The notes: generated by a model from the letters alone, not told the origin. Shown: positions 16,961 to 27,433, counted from the stretch's first letter. The stretch: 64,000 nucleotides of DNA from Paraburkholderia ginsengisoli NBRC 100965 (GCF_000739735.1 NZ_BBJF01000003.1:620001-684000); one strand, 5' to 3'. Made by a program: numbers and translations.

Positions 16961-18310
16961 ATGGCCATCAAGCAAACCGGCGATATTGCGGCTCAGCGGA
17001 TGTCGCCCGAGCAGCTTTCGTGCGAGTTCACCGACATCGCGCCTTTGCTGGACGCGAGCGCGGCGGCCGCGGCGGCGAGCCGCTGTCACTACTGCTACGA
17101 CGCGCCGTGCGTGAACGCGTGCCCGACGGGCATCGACATTCCGAGTTTCATCCGCAAGATCGGCAACGGCAATCTGAAGGGCGCGGCGGTGGACATCCTG
17201 TCGGCCAATCCGCTCGGCGGCATGTGCGCGCGCGTGTGTCCGACCGAGATTCTGTGCGAAGGCGCGTGCGTGCGTAATCATCAGGACGCGAAGCCGGTGG
17301 CGATCGGCGCGTTGCAACGACATGCCACCGACCACGCGATGGCGCGCGGCGAGCCGCTCTTCAAACGCGCGGCCGACACCGGCCGGCATGTCGCGGTGGT
17401 CGGCGCGGGACCGGCGGGGCTCGCGTGCGCGCATCGGCTCGCGCTCGCGGGTCATCGCGTGACGATCTACGACGCCCATGCGAAAGCCGGCGGCCTGAAC
17501 GAGTACGGCATCGCCGCCTATAAAACCGTCGACGACTTTGCGCAGCGTGAAGTGGCATGGCTGTGCTCGGTCGGCGGTATCCAGATCGAACACGGTGTCG
17601 CGCTTGGGCGCGATATCCAGCTCGATACATTGCGCCGCCAGCACGATGCCGTGTTTCTCGCGATCGGTCTCAGCGGCGTGCGTGCGCTCGCGCTGGACGG
17701 CGAAGACCTGAGCGGCGTGATGAACGCGGTGGACTTCATCGAACAGATTCGCAGCGCTAACGATCTCGGTACGGTGGCCGTGGGCCGCCGCGTCGTCGTG
17801 ATCGGCGGCGGCAATACGGCGGTGGACGCCGCCGTGCAAAGCCGCAAGCTCGGCGCGACGTCGGTGACGATGGTCTACCGGCGCGGCGTCGAGTCGATGA
17901 GCGCGACCTGGGCCGAGCGCGACTTCGCGCAGACCTGCGGTGTCACGCTCGTCACGCACGCGAGCCCGATGCGTTTGCTCGGCGCGGACGGCGTGGTCAC
18001 GGGCGTCGAATTCGCACGCACGTCGAGCGACGGCGAGCAGGAGCGCTTCGTGATCGAAGCCGACATGGTGCTCAAGGCGATCGGGCAAACGCTGGTGGCG
18101 GTCGGCATCGAGTGCGAACTGTTGACGCTCGACGGCAGCCGCATCGCGGTCGATGCGAACGGACAAACCTCGCTGCCCGACGTGTGGGCCGGCGGCGATT
18201 GCGCGGCCACCGGCGGCATCGACCTGACCGTGCAAGCGGTGCAGGACGGCAAGGTGGCCGCCGCCGCGATCGACGCGCAGTTTGCCCGCACGGCGGTGAA
18301 GGCGGCATAG
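16961..18310 (+). CDS. preT: NAD-dependent dihydropyrimidine dehydrogenase, PreT-type subunit
   Basis: A 449-residue flavoprotein of the glutamate synthase small-subunit family. It supplies electrons from NAD(P)H to PreA for reduction of uracil or thymine to the dihydro form. The N terminus carries Cys-rich iron-sulfur motifs (CHYCYDAPCVNACPTGIDIP and CARVCPTEILCEGACVRN). Two Rossmann glycine motifs follow: [13 protein letters not shown] for FAD (about residue 145) and VIGGGNTAVDAAV (about 285). It corresponds to the N-terminal half of mammalian dihydropyrimidine dehydrogenase and is followed by preA 89 bp downstream. Confidence 0.92.
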   Translation: MAIKQTGDIAAQRMSPEQLSCEFTDIAPLLDASAAAAAASRCHYCYDAPCVNACPTGIDIPSFIRKIGNGNLKGAAVDILSANPLGGMCARVCPTEILCEGACVRNHQDAKPVAIGALQRHATDHAMARGEPLFKRAADTGRHVAVVGAGPAGLACAHRLALAGHRVTIYDAHAKAGGLNEYGIAAYKTVDDFAQREVAWLCSVGGIQIEHGVALGRDIQLDTLRRQHDAVFLAIGLSGVRALALDGEDLSGVMNAVDFIEQIRSANDLGTVAVGRRVVVIGGGNTAVDAAVQSRKLGATSVTMVYRRGVESMSATWAERDFAQTCGVTLVTHASPMRLLGADGVVTGVEFARTSSDGEQERFVIEADMVLKAIGQTLVAVGIECELLTLDGSRIAVDANGQTSLPDVWAGGDCAATGGIDLTVQAVQDGKVAAAAIDAQFARTAVKAA

Positions 18311-18399
18311 CGCCAGGTAGCGTCAGATAGCGCGTCCCAATTCACGCCTTTAGCAACCCGGGCACCAGACAAAAAACAGCAGTCCCCAAGGAGCCGAAC

Positions 18400-19752
18400 A
18401 TGGCTGATCTGCGCTGTACGATTGCCGGCATCACTTCGCCGAATCCTTTCTGGCTCGCGTCCGCGCCGCCGACCGATAAAGCCTACAACGTGAACCGCGC
18501 GTTCGAAGCGGGCTGGGGCGGCGTGGTGTGGAAGACGCTCGGCCTCGACCCTCACGTCGTGAACGTGAGTTCGCGCTACGGCGCGGTGCAATGGAACGGT
18601 CAGCGCATCGCGGGGCTGAACAACATCGAGCTGATCACCGACCGCCCGCTCGACGTCAACCTGCGCGAGATCGCGCAAGTCAAACGCGACTGGCCTGAGC
18701 GCGCCATGATCGTGTCGCTGATGGTGCCGTGCAACGAACGCGACTGGAAGTGGATCCTGCCGCTCGTCGAAGACACCGGCGCCGACGCGGTCGAACTGAA
18801 TTTCGGCTGCCCGCATGGGATGAGCGAGCGCGGCATGGGCGCGGCGGTGGGCCAGGTGCCGGAGTACGTGGAGATGGTCACGCGCTGGGTCAAGGAAGGC
18901 ACGAAGCTGCCGTGTCTCGTCAAGCTCACGCCGAACATCAGCGACATTCGGCTCGGCTCGCGAGCGGCGTACAAAGGCGGCGCGGATGGCGTGTCGCTGA
19001 TCAACACGATCAACTCGATCGTCGCGGTCGATCTCGACGCGATGTCGCCGCTGCCGATGGTCGACGGCAAGGGCACGCACGGCGGCTACTGCGGGCCGGC
19101 GGTGAAGCCGATCGCGCTGAACATGGTCGCCGAAATCGCGCGCGATGTGGAGACGCCGAACCTGCCGATCTCCGGCATCGGCGGCATCTCGTCGTGGCGC
19201 GACGCCGCCGAGTTCATCGTGCTCGGCGCGGGCAGCGTGCAGGTCTGCACGGCTGCGATGCATTACGGCTTTCGCATCGTCGACGATCTCGCCGACGGCC
19301 TGTCGAACTGGATGGACGAAAAAGGCTACGCGACGCTCGACGACATTCGCGGCCGCGCCGTGCCCAACGTCACCGACTGGAAGTACCTGAACCTGAAGTA
19401 CGACATCAAGGCGCGCATCAACCAGGACAAGTGCATTCAATGCGGGCTGTGCCATATCGCCTGTGAAGACACCGCGCATCAGGCGATCATGAAAGAAAAA
19501 GATGGCGTCCGTCATTTTGAAGTGATGGACTCCGAATGTGTCGGCTGTAATCTGTGCATGCACGTGTGCCCCGTCGAGCAATGCATCTCGATGGAGCGTG
19601 TGGATAGCGGCGGGTACGCGAACTGGACCACGCATCCGAACAATCCGGCGCGCGCGGATCTGGCGGAAAGCACGCCGAACGAGGCGACGGAAACCGCCGC
19701 TGAAACCGCCGCGCAAGTGGAAGCACCCACGCATGCGGCGAAAGCGGCCTGA
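18400..19752 (+). CDS. preA: NAD-dependent dihydropyrimidine dehydrogenase, PreA-type catalytic subunit
   Basis: A 450-residue protein whose residues about 1-330 form a dihydroorotate dehydrogenase-like FMN barrel (NPFWLASAPPTDKAYNV, LNFGCPHGMSERGMGA). Two C-terminal [4Fe-4S] motifs follow (CIQCGLCHIACEDTAHQ and CVGCNLCMHVCPVEQC). With PreT it reduces uracil or thymine to 5,6-dihydropyrimidines. The Cys in FGCPHGMSERGMG aligns with the catalytic segment of the family. The last about 40 residues are an Ala/Thr/Glu-rich tail not needed for catalysis. AGGAG precedes the ATG. Confidence 0.93.
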   Translation: MADLRCTIAGITSPNPFWLASAPPTDKAYNVNRAFEAGWGGVVWKTLGLDPHVVNVSSRYGAVQWNGQRIAGLNNIELITDRPLDVNLREIAQVKRDWPERAMIVSLMVPCNERDWKWILPLVEDTGADAVELNFGCPHGMSERGMGAAVGQVPEYVEMVTRWVKEGTKLPCLVKLTPNISDIRLGSRAAYKGGADGVSLINTINSIVAVDLDAMSPLPMVDGKGTHGGYCGPAVKPIALNMVAEIARDVETPNLPISGIGGISSWRDAAEFIVLGAGSVQVCTAAMHYGFRIVDDLADGLSNWMDEKGYATLDDIRGRAVPNVTDWKYLNLKYDIKARINQDKCIQCGLCHIACEDTAHQAIMKEKDGVRHFEVMDSECVGCNLCMHVCPVEQCISMERVDSGGYANWTTHPNNPARADLAESTPNEATETAAETAAQVEAPTHAAKAA

Positions 19753-19867
19753 CCGATGAAGTACCGGTAACGACGTAGCCTTTCTATTGAAGAACCCGTC
19801 TTTCCCCAAAGGCCCGACGCGCCACCAGAAGCCGCACGGGCCGCAACGATCAAGTGGAGATCTTTCG

Positions 19868-21379
19868 ATGAAGCAGACCGCGCATTCCGTCGATCCGCAG
19901 TTCGCGGCCGGCGTGCAGGGCAGCGAGCTTTACAACGACGACCTTGCGCCGACCGGTCCCGCGCAGCGCACGTGGCGGTGGTATCACTTCGCCGCGCTGT
20001 GGGTGGGAATGGTGATGAACATCGCGTCGTACATGCTCGCGGCCGGATTGACGGAGCAGGGCATGTCGCCGTGGCAGGCCGTCGTGACCGTGCTGCTCGG
20101 CAATCTGATCGTGCTGGTGCCGATGCTGCTGATCGGTCACGCCGGCGCGAAGCACGGCATTCCGTATGCGGTGCTGGTGCGCTCATCGTTCGGCACGCGC
20201 GGCGCGAAACTGCCGGCGTTGTTGCGGGCGATCGTCGCGTGCGGCTGGTACGGGATTCAGACGTGGCTGGGCGGTAGCGCGATCTATACGTTGCTGAACA
20301 TTCTCACCGGCAATGCGCTGCACGGCGAGGCGCTACCGTTTCTCGACATCTCGCTTGCACAGCTCGCGTGTTTCCTCGTGTTCTGGGCGCTGCAGATCTA
20401 CTTCATCGTGCACGGCACCGAAGCGATTCGCCGGCTCGAAAGCTGGTCTGCGCCGATCAAGATCGTGATGTGCATCGCGCTCGTGTGGTGGGCGACTTCG
20501 AAGGCGGGCGGCCTCGGCTCGATGCTGTCGGCGCCGTCGCAATTCGTGCCGGGCGGCAAGAAAGAGGGCATGTTCTGGGCAACCTTCTGGCCGAGTCTCA
20601 CGGCGATGGTCGGCTTCTGGGCGACGCTCGCGTTGAATATCCCCGACTTCACCCGCTTCGCGAAAACGCAGCGCGATCAGATCATCGGCCAGACGATCGG
20701 TCTGCCGGTACCGATGGCGTTGCTCTCGGTGATTTCGGTGGTGGTGACATCGGCGACCGTGGTGATCTACGGCAAAGCGATTTGGGATCCTATCGATCTG
20801 ACGAGCCGCATGACCGGCATCGGTGTCGGCGTCGCGCTGATCATCCTCACGCTCGACACAATGTCGTGCAATCTCGCGGCGAATCTCGTCGGGCCGGCCT
20901 ATGACTTTTCGAGCCTGTGGCCGAAGGGAATTTCGTATCGGATCGGCGGCATGATAACCGCAACCATCGCAATCGTGATGATGCCGTGGAAGATTCTCGC
21001 GACCACGCAGGGCTATATCTTCACGTGGCTGGTCGGCTACTCGGCGTTGCTGGGTCCGGTCGCCGGCATCCTGATGGTCGACTACTTCCTGATTCGCGGC
21101 ACGCGGCTCGACACGCGCGAACTGTTCGACGAGCAGGGCGAGTACAGCTACACCGGCGGCTGGAATATCGGCGCGGTGGTTGCGCTGATCGTCGGCGTGC
21201 TGCCGAATCTGCCGGGTTTTCTGCACACCGCGTTCCCGGCGTCGTTTCCGAACGTGCCGGCAATCTTCAATACGCTCTACACGTATGCATGGTTTGTCGG
21301 ACTTGCGTTGGCGTCGATCGTATACAGCGCGTGGATGAAGCTGAGCAAGGGACCGAGCGCGCGCGTGGCGAGCGCTTGA
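19868..21379 (+). CDS. NCS1-family nucleobase:cation symporter
   Basis: A 503-residue inner-membrane transporter with about 12 predicted helices. NCS1 features visible include WRWYHFAALWVGMVMNIASY in the first helix region, GIPYAVLVRSSFGTRGAKLP, and NIPDFTRFAKTQRDQIIGQ. The last is the conserved NPDFTRF-type signature of the family. The start MKQTAHSVDPQF at 19868 has GGAGA upstream; the longer frame lacks a ribosome site. Its position between preA and the dihydropyrimidinase gene indicates uptake of uracil, thymine or a dihydropyrimidine/hydantoin. Exact specificity cannot be read. Confidence 0.9.
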   Translation: MKQTAHSVDPQFAAGVQGSELYNDDLAPTGPAQRTWRWYHFAALWVGMVMNIASYMLAAGLTEQGMSPWQAVVTVLLGNLIVLVPMLLIGHAGAKHGIPYAVLVRSSFGTRGAKLPALLRAIVACGWYGIQTWLGGSAIYTLLNILTGNALHGEALPFLDISLAQLACFLVFWALQIYFIVHGTEAIRRLESWSAPIKIVMCIALVWWATSKAGGLGSMLSAPSQFVPGGKKEGMFWATFWPSLTAMVGFWATLALNIPDFTRFAKTQRDQIIGQTIGLPVPMALLSVISVVVTSATVVIYGKAIWDPIDLTSRMTGIGVGVALIILTLDTMSCNLAANLVGPAYDFSSLWPKGISYRIGGMITATIAIVMMPWKILATTQGYIFTWLVGYSALLGPVAGILMVDYFLIRGTRLDTRELFDEQGEYSYTGGWNIGAVVALIVGVLPNLPGFLHTAFPASFPNVPAIFNTLYTYAWFVGLALASIVYSAWMKLSKGPSARVASA

Positions 21380-22897
<1,518 letters not shown>

Positions 22898-22934
22898 GCG
22901 CTCATCGCGCGAGGGGCTTTGAAAAATCGCAGAC

Positions 22935-23021
22935 GGTTTGCTACAGTCCGCCGGGTCTGCCGGACGCGAGCGCCGGTGACGACCAGCCGAACGCAGGACT
23001 CGGCCACCGCTGTAGCAAACC
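22935..23021 (+). ncRNA. Structured 5' leader of unknown class before a solute-binding protein gene
   Basis: A perfect 12-bp inverted repeat (22935-22946 with 23010-23021) encloses two hairpins. One is TCCG/CGGA (22947-22950/22961-22964). The other is composite, CGGTG/CACCG (22974-22978/23005-23009) continuing as GCCGA/TCGGC (22986-22990/23000-23004) with a 7-base internal bulge. This forms a three-way junction ending 15 bases before the ATG; the likely ribosome site CGGAG follows directly. I do not recognise it as a named riboswitch. A regulatory leader is inferred. Confidence 0.55.
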
Positions 23022-23036
23022 CGACGGAGCCTCTTG

Positions 23037-23819
23037 ATGAAGCCGATTCGTTTGATGCTGCTGATCGCGCTGTGGCAGGCGGTGGCGGCGAGCCCGGTCC
23101 ACGCCGCCGATGCCCTGGCGCAAATCTGCTCCACGGGGGTGTTCAGGATCGGCACCGAAGGCACCTACGCGCCGTTCACGTATCACGACGACGCGGGCAA
23201 GCTGACGGGCTTCGACGTCGAACTTGGCGCGGAGATCGCGCAGCGCCTCGGCGTCAAGCCGCAATTCATCGAGAGCAAATGGGACGGCTTGATCGCCGGT
23301 CTCGATGTGAACCGCTACGACGCGGTGATCAACGAAGTGGCTATCACCGACGCGCGCAAAGCCAAATACGATTACTCCGATCCCTACATCACGTCGTACG
23401 CAGTGCTGCTCGTCGCGTCGGACAATACGTCGATCAGGTCGTTCGACGACCTGAAGGGCCGGAAGTCCGCCAATACGCTGACCAGCAACCTCGGCAAGAT
23501 CGCGGCGGCGCACGGAGCGGAAATCATTCCGGCGCAGGGCTTCAACGAATCGATTGAACTGCTGACCTCGGGGCGCGTCGATGCAACCATCAACGACTCG
23601 CTGACTTTCCTCGACTTCACGAAACGCGCGCCGGATGCGAAGGTGAAGATGGTCGCCGTCGATACGTCGCCGGACAGCAGCGACAAATCGGCCGTGCTGA
23701 TCCGCAAGGGCAACCCGCAATTGCGCGCGGCAATCAACAAGGCGCTAGGCGATATCAGGAAAGACGGGACGTATGTGAAGATTTCGCGGAAGTATTTCGG
23801 GCGCGACATGTTTCAGTGA
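23037..23819 (+). CDS. Periplasmic amino-acid (cystine-type) ABC substrate-binding protein
   Basis: A 260-residue family-3 solute-binding protein with a signal peptide ending ASPVHA-ADA. The mature protein begins with the typical GVFRIGTEGTYAPFTYHDD, then has LGAEIAQRLG, VINEVAITDARKAKYDYSDPY and the second-lobe signature RSFDDLKGRKSANTLTSNLG. It resembles FliY/TcyJ-like cystine binders and polar amino-acid binders. No permease or ATPase gene is next to it, so its transporter partners must lie elsewhere. The upstream 87-base structured leader suggests post-transcriptional control. Ligand is uncertain. Confidence 0.85.
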   Translation: MKPIRLMLLIALWQAVAASPVHAADALAQICSTGVFRIGTEGTYAPFTYHDDAGKLTGFDVELGAEIAQRLGVKPQFIESKWDGLIAGLDVNRYDAVINEVAITDARKAKYDYSDPYITSYAVLLVASDNTSIRSFDDLKGRKSANTLTSNLGKIAAAHGAEIIPAQGFNESIELLTSGRVDATINDSLTFLDFTKRAPDAKVKMVAVDTSPDSSDKSAVLIRKGNPQLRAAINKALGDIRKDGTYVKISRKYFGRDMFQ

Positions 23820-23841
23820 GCGACTGACGCCACTTGTCCGC

Positions 23842-23876
23842 TTGCTTATTGCTTATTGCTTATTGCTTCTTGCTTA
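23842..23876. repeat. Heptanucleotide tandem repeat (TTGCTTA)5
   Basis: Five consecutive 7-base units read TTGCTTA, TTGCTTA, TTGCTTA, TTGCTTC, TTGCTTA. The block is AT-rich against high-GC surroundings. It lies between the convergent solute-binding and leuA genes, just beyond the leuA terminator, so it is not in a coding frame. Copy number may vary between strains. Confidence 0.85.
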
Positions 23877-23892
23877 TGTACCGCGCACGCGT

Positions 23893-23922
23893 AAAAAGAA
23901 AAGGGGGCGTCGCAACGCCCCC
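23893..23922 (-). terminator. Rho-independent terminator of leuA
   Basis: On the minus strand GGGGGCGT and ACGCCCCC form an 8-bp stem with a 4-base loop. It is followed by TTTTCTTTTT. It ends about 40 bases after the leuA stop codon. Confidence 0.88.
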
Positions 23923-23960
23923 TCGAACAACACACCAGGCAGTCAACGCAGACCTGAGTC

Positions 23961-25688
23961 TCAGACCGCCACGTCCTCCGTTACGTCGTTCAACGCGGCG
24001 TCGAAGAAACGTTCCTGCGCTTCGGCACTGACGCGTGCGTAGGCACGATTGACGCCGCTGATCACCGCGCGAATCGACGCCGTCACCAGGTTCGCATCGA
24101 TGCCGACGCCGAACGCGCTGCCGGCCACATCGGCGCCCGCCATTTCGGCGATCGCCACCGCGCGCGCGTCGGCGCCCTGGGTCAGCGCGCGTTCTTCATA
24201 GTGCTGAATGCGCACCGGTGCGCCGACCGCGTGCATCAACGCGTCGAGCGGACCGTTGCCTTCGCCGCGCAGCACGCGCGGTGTGCCGTTGATTTCAACC
24301 GTGAGCTTGATGTGTTCGCGGCCGTCCCGCTCGTTGAGGTTGTGTCCGATGTAGCGCACCGGTTCGACGGTTCGCACGTATTCCTGCTGGAACAGTTCCC
24401 AGATTTGCGCGGGCGTGACTTCGTGGCCGCTGTCGTCGGTGAAGCGCTGCACGGCCGAGCTGAAGTCCACCTGCAGGCGACGCGGCAACACCACGCCGTA
24501 GCTCTGTTCGAGCAGATACGCAATACCGCCTTTGCCCGACTGGCTGTTCACGCGAATCACCGAGTCGTAAGTGCGGCCGAGGTCGCTCGGATCGATCGGC
24601 ATATACGGCACTTCCCAGATCGCATCCGGCTTCTGCACGGCGAAGCCCTTCTTGATCGCGTCCTGATGCGAGCCGGAGAACGCGGTGAACACCAGATCGC
24701 CGACATACGGATGACGCGGATGCACCGGCAACTGCGTGCATTCCTCGGCGGTGCGCGCGACTTCGTTGATGTTCGAGAAGTCGAGCTCCGGATCGACGCC
24801 CTGCGTGTACAGGTTCAACGCGAGGGTGACGAGATCGACGTTGCCGGTGCGCTCGCCGTTGCCGAACAGGCAGCCTTCGACGCGATCGGCGCCCGCCATC
24901 ACCGCGAGTTCGGCGGCAGCGACCGCGGTGCCGCGGTCGTTATGCGGGTGGACCGAGACGATCAGCGAACCGCGGCGCGCGAGATTGCGGTGCATCCATT
25001 CGATCTGGTCCGCGTAGACGTTCGGCGTGGCCATTTCGACGGTGGCCGGCAGGTTGACGATGGCTTTGTGCTCGGGCGTCGGTTCCCAGATGTCGAACAC
25101 GGCGTCGCACACTTCTTTCGCGAATTCGAGTTCGGTGCCGCTGAATACTTCCGGGCTGTATTGCAACGTGAAGTGCGTTTCCGGCGACGCATCGGCGAGA
25201 CGCTTCGTCGTGCGGGCGGCCTTTTGCGCGAGTTCTTTCACGCCGCTCTTTTCGAGGCCGAACACGATCTTGCGGAATTCCGGCGCGGTCGCGTTGTACA
25301 GATGGACGATCGCGCGCGGCGCGCCACGCAACGATTCGAAGGTGCGTTCGATCAGATCGTCGCGCGCTTGCGTCAGCACTTCGATCGTCACGTCGTCGGG
25401 GATATGGCCGCCTTCGATCAGCTCACGCACGAAGTTGAAGTCGGTTTGCGACGCCGATGGAAACGCGACTTCGATTTCCTTGAAGCCGATCTGCACCAGC
25501 GTCTTGAACATGCGCATCTTGCGCTCGGCATTCATCGGCTCGAACAGCGCCTGATTGCCGTCGCGCAGGTCGGTGCTCATCCAGATCGGCGCGCGCGTGA
25601 TGGTGCGCGACGGCCATTGGCGATCCGTCAAGTTGATGGGCTTGAACGAACGGTATTTGGTAGCAGGGTTTTTCAACATTTTCATCAT
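23961..25688 (-). CDS. leuA: 2-isopropylmalate synthase
   Basis: A 575-residue synthase condensing acetyl-CoA with 2-oxoisovalerate, the committed step of leucine biosynthesis. It is the longer actinobacterial/yeast-like LeuA type, beginning near [17 protein letters not shown]. Barrel motifs are [34 protein letters not shown] and [20 protein letters not shown] (metal/substrate sites). The C-terminal region from about residue 440 is the LeuA allosteric domain that binds leucine. ATG codons occur at 25688, 25685 and 25679 with no strong ribosome site. A leucine-rich leader ORF lies upstream, so expression is probably controlled by attenuation as well as feedback. Confidence 0.95.
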   Translation of the reverse strand: MMKMLKNPATKYRSFKPINLTDRQWPSRTITRAPIWMSTDLRDGNQALFEPMNAERKMRMFKTLVQIGFKEIEVAFPSASQTDFNFVRELIEGGHIPDDVTIEVLTQARDDLIERTFESLRGAPRAIVHLYNATAPEFRKIVFGLEKSGVKELAQKAARTTKRLADASPETHFTLQYSPEVFSGTELEFAKEVCDAVFDIWEPTPEHKAIVNLPATVEMATPNVYADQIEWMHRNLARRGSLIVSVHPHNDRGTAVAAAELAVMAGADRVEGCLFGNGERTGNVDLVTLALNLYTQGVDPELDFSNINEVARTAEECTQLPVHPRHPYVGDLVFTAFSGSHQDAIKKGFAVQKPDAIWEVPYMPIDPSDLGRTYDSVIRVNSQSGKGGIAYLLEQSYGVVLPRRLQVDFSSAVQRFTDDSGHEVTPAQIWELFQQEYVRTVEPVRYIGHNLNERDGREHIKLTVEINGTPRVLRGEGNGPLDALMHAVGAPVRIQHYEERALTQGADARAVAIAEMAGADVAGSAFGVGIDANLVTASIRAVISGVNRAYARVSAEAQERFFDAALNDVTEDVAV

Positions 25689-25741
25689 CCGAGGGTGAGA
25701 CCAGAAGGCTGGGAGTCGACCGGACGACGAAAACGATACAG

Positions 25742-25850
25742 GGCCGCCGGTCGAAAACCGGGGCTGGGTCAGTTACTGGGGATTAAGCGGTGCTTCGGTG
25801 TATCAGATGGAAGCGCGCAGCAGCAGACCTAGCCCGGTAGAGCGGGCTAG
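25742..25850 (-). promoter_or_regulatory. Mutually exclusive stem-loops of the leuA attenuator
   Basis: Within the leader transcript, segment 1 (25843-25850) pairs perfectly over 8 bp with segment 2 (25829-25836) inside the peptide-coding region. Segment 2, extended, can instead pair imperfectly with segment 3 (25757-25767). Segment 3 can pair with segment 4 (25742-25751) in a bulged CCGGT/ACCGG stem. The 3:4 stem has only a short T run about 9 bases on, so the terminator is non-canonical. Structures were read by eye. Confidence 0.5.
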
Positions 25851-25883
25851 TAGTAGCGATAGGGTGGTCTGGGCGCGGTACAT
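25803..25883 (-). CDS. leuL: Leucine-rich leader peptide of leuA
   Basis: A 26-codon open frame 114 bp upstream of leuA reads MYRAQTTLSLLLARSTGLGL followed by LLRASI. It contains 8 leucines: five CTA codons (including a run of three), which are disfavoured in high-GC genomes, and three CTG. This is the signature of a ribosome-stalling leader peptide. The likely promoter places the start site only a few bases before the ATG, so translation could be leaderless. An in-frame ATG at 25901 would add six codons with two more leucines. The coding region overlaps the first attenuator stem. Confidence 0.75.
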   Translation of the reverse strand: MYRAQTTLSLLLARSTGLGLLLRASI

Positions 25884-25891
25884 AGTGCGCA

Positions 25892-25920
25892 ATAGGAACA
25901 TATTCTCGGGACGGCGTCAA
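25892..25920 (-). promoter_or_regulatory. Probable leuL-leuA promoter
   Basis: TTGACG (25915-25920) and TCCTAT (25892-25897) are 17 bases apart, directly after the stop of the upstream methyltransferase gene. The -35 is good and the -10 weak. It places the start site close to the leader-peptide ATG. Confidence 0.45.
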
Positions 25921-25933
25921 GCGCGGCCGTGGA

Positions 25934-26848
25934 TCAATGGACGGGTTTCACGAAGCGCAAGGTCATGCGGTCAGACTCGCCGATCGCCGCGTAGCGGGCT
26001 CGGTCTGCATCGCCGCCCTCATAGCTCGGCGGCAGCGACCACACGCCGTGCGGGTAATTTTTCGTGTCGCGCGGATTGCTGTTCACTTCGCTGCGACCGG
26101 CCAGTTCGAAGCCGGCGGCCCGCGCGTGAGCGATCACGTAGTCTTCCGTCACGTAGCCGCTGTCGATGGTCTGTTGCAGCGATGTACCTGGCGCCGCGCG
26201 GTGTTCCTCGACGCCGAGCACGCCGCCCGGTTTGAGCGCCGCATAGAACGCGCGGAGGTTGGCGTCGATCTGACCGTCCTTGATCCAGTTGTGGATGTTG
26301 CGAAAGGTCAGTATGCGATCGACGCTGGCGTCGGCGGGAAAGCCGCTGAACTGTCCCGCGTGCAGGGTGCCGACCACGACCTTGCCGTACACGGCGGGCG
26401 TGGCCGCCAGCTTGCGCGCGAACGCCGCGCGGCCGGCCTGTGCCTCCGCCGATGGCGCGCCTTGCGGGCCGTCGTATTGCGCCTCGTACAGCTTGCCCTG
26501 ATCGTGCAGGTAGGGCGCAAGGATTTCGGTGTACCAGCCGCCGCCCGGCGCGATTTCGAGCACGCTCTGCGACGGCGCGAGTTCGAAGAATTGCAGCGTT
26601 TCATTCGGGTGGCGATAGACGTCCCGTGCGCGCGCCTGGTCGCTGCGCTGCGGGCCGGAGACGGCGGCGTCGAGCGAGGTCGGCGAGGTGGACGATATGG
26701 GCCGGGCCGAGGCGGCCGTCGACGCGGTGGCGGATGCCGACGAATTCGACGCCGTCGGAGCGGCGCAGGCGGCCAGCAGCAGCGTGATGCCGAAGGCCGC
26801 GAGCAGGCCGCGCAACATGCGCGTAGCGGAGTGGGGGTAAGCGTTCAT
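25934..26848 (-). CDS. Putative SAM-dependent methyltransferase-like lipoprotein (COG4798 type)
   Basis: A 304-residue exported protein. A hydrophobic signal ends in the lipobox LLAAC (LLAAFGITLLLAACAAPTAS), followed by an Ala/Ser-rich linker. From about residue 75 a class I methyltransferase-like fold appears: VLEIAPGGGWYTEILAPYL is a recognisable motif I, with DRILTFRNIHNWIKDG and GGVLGVEEHRAAPG further on. Periplasmic relatives exist whose substrate is unknown; SAM is not normally available there, so the activity is doubtful. No ribosome site separates ATGs at 26848 and 26857. It is upstream of, and co-directional with, leuA. Confidence 0.75.
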   Translation of the reverse strand: MNAYPHSATRMLRGLLAAFGITLLLAACAAPTASNSSASATASTAASARPISSTSPTSLDAAVSGPQRSDQARARDVYRHPNETLQFFELAPSQSVLEIAPGGGWYTEILAPYLHDQGKLYEAQYDGPQGAPSAEAQAGRAAFARKLAATPAVYGKVVVGTLHAGQFSGFPADASVDRILTFRNIHNWIKDGQIDANLRAFYAALKPGGVLGVEEHRAAPGTSLQQTIDSGYVTEDYVIAHARAAGFELAGRSEVNSNPRDTKNYPHGVWSLPPSYEGGDADRARYAAIGESDRMTLRFVKPVH

Positions 26849-27073
26849 GGCAGCCATTATCGGGGGCGAGTGACGCGGAAGGAAATCGGCAATCGACATA
26901 AGGATAGGACGAGGCCGAATTTGCGCGCTGTTTTGGGGGCGTTGGCCGGGTCGCGGCGATAACCGAATCCGAAGCGCGGGCCGGCGCGTATAAATGAAGT
27001 GATCAGCGCGCCGCGCCATGGCTTTCGACCGCGCGGACCTGATCCCTTTCATTTCACTTTGCCGGAGGCAGGC

Positions 27074-27433
27074 ATGAAACGACTATCGGGCACGTCGAAG
27101 GTAGTGCGGGTTCTGCTTTGCGCAGCCGCGTGCGGGTTCGCCGCGCACGCGGGGGCGCAGGGTCTGAGTCCGCAGAACGATATGAACGCACCGCAGAACA
27201 GCACGCGTCTGATGCCGAATGCGGCACTCGGCAGCGAATATCCGACGCACGGTAACCAGCAGGCCGGCGAACTGAATCTGAATCCGACCGACCCGCGGGC
27301 ACAACTGGTCAACGGTTTGCCGAATCACACGAACTCGGGCGGCTATGGCTCGCCGCTCGCCGGCGTGCGCACTTATGTGCAACCCCAGTCGCCGACGCCC
27401 GCGCCCGCGCAGCCGGCGGCACCGTCGAACTGA
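27074..27433 (+). CDS. Small secreted protein of unknown function
   Basis: A 119-residue protein with a clear signal peptide (VLLCAAACGFAAHAGAQG). The mature part is Asn/Gln/Pro-rich, without cysteine or hydrophobic segments (LSPQNDMNAPQNSTRLMPN, later NLNPTDPRAQLVNGLPNHTN) and a Pro/Ala-rich C terminus. It looks extended and periplasmic. GGAGG lies 6 bases before the ATG. It resembles Burkholderia-restricted hypothetical proteins; I recognise no domain. Confidence 0.7.
   Translation: MKRLSGTSKVVRVLLCAAACGFAAHAGAQGLSPQNDMNAPQNSTRLMPNAALGSEYPTHGNQQAGELNLNPTDPRAQLVNGLPNHTNSGGYGSPLAGVRTYVQPQSPTPAPAQPAAPSN

Noticed and set aside
17875..19809. 644-codon open frame opposite preT/preA
   Set aside because: Antisense shadow of two convincing oxidoreductase genes.
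22935..23021. Assignment of the leader to a cobalamin, TPP or SAM riboswitch
   Set aside because: The conserved boxes of those classes are not present; it is kept as an unclassified structure.
24201..25832. 543-codon open frame opposite leuA
   Set aside because: Antisense shadow; the opposite strand encodes full-length LeuA.
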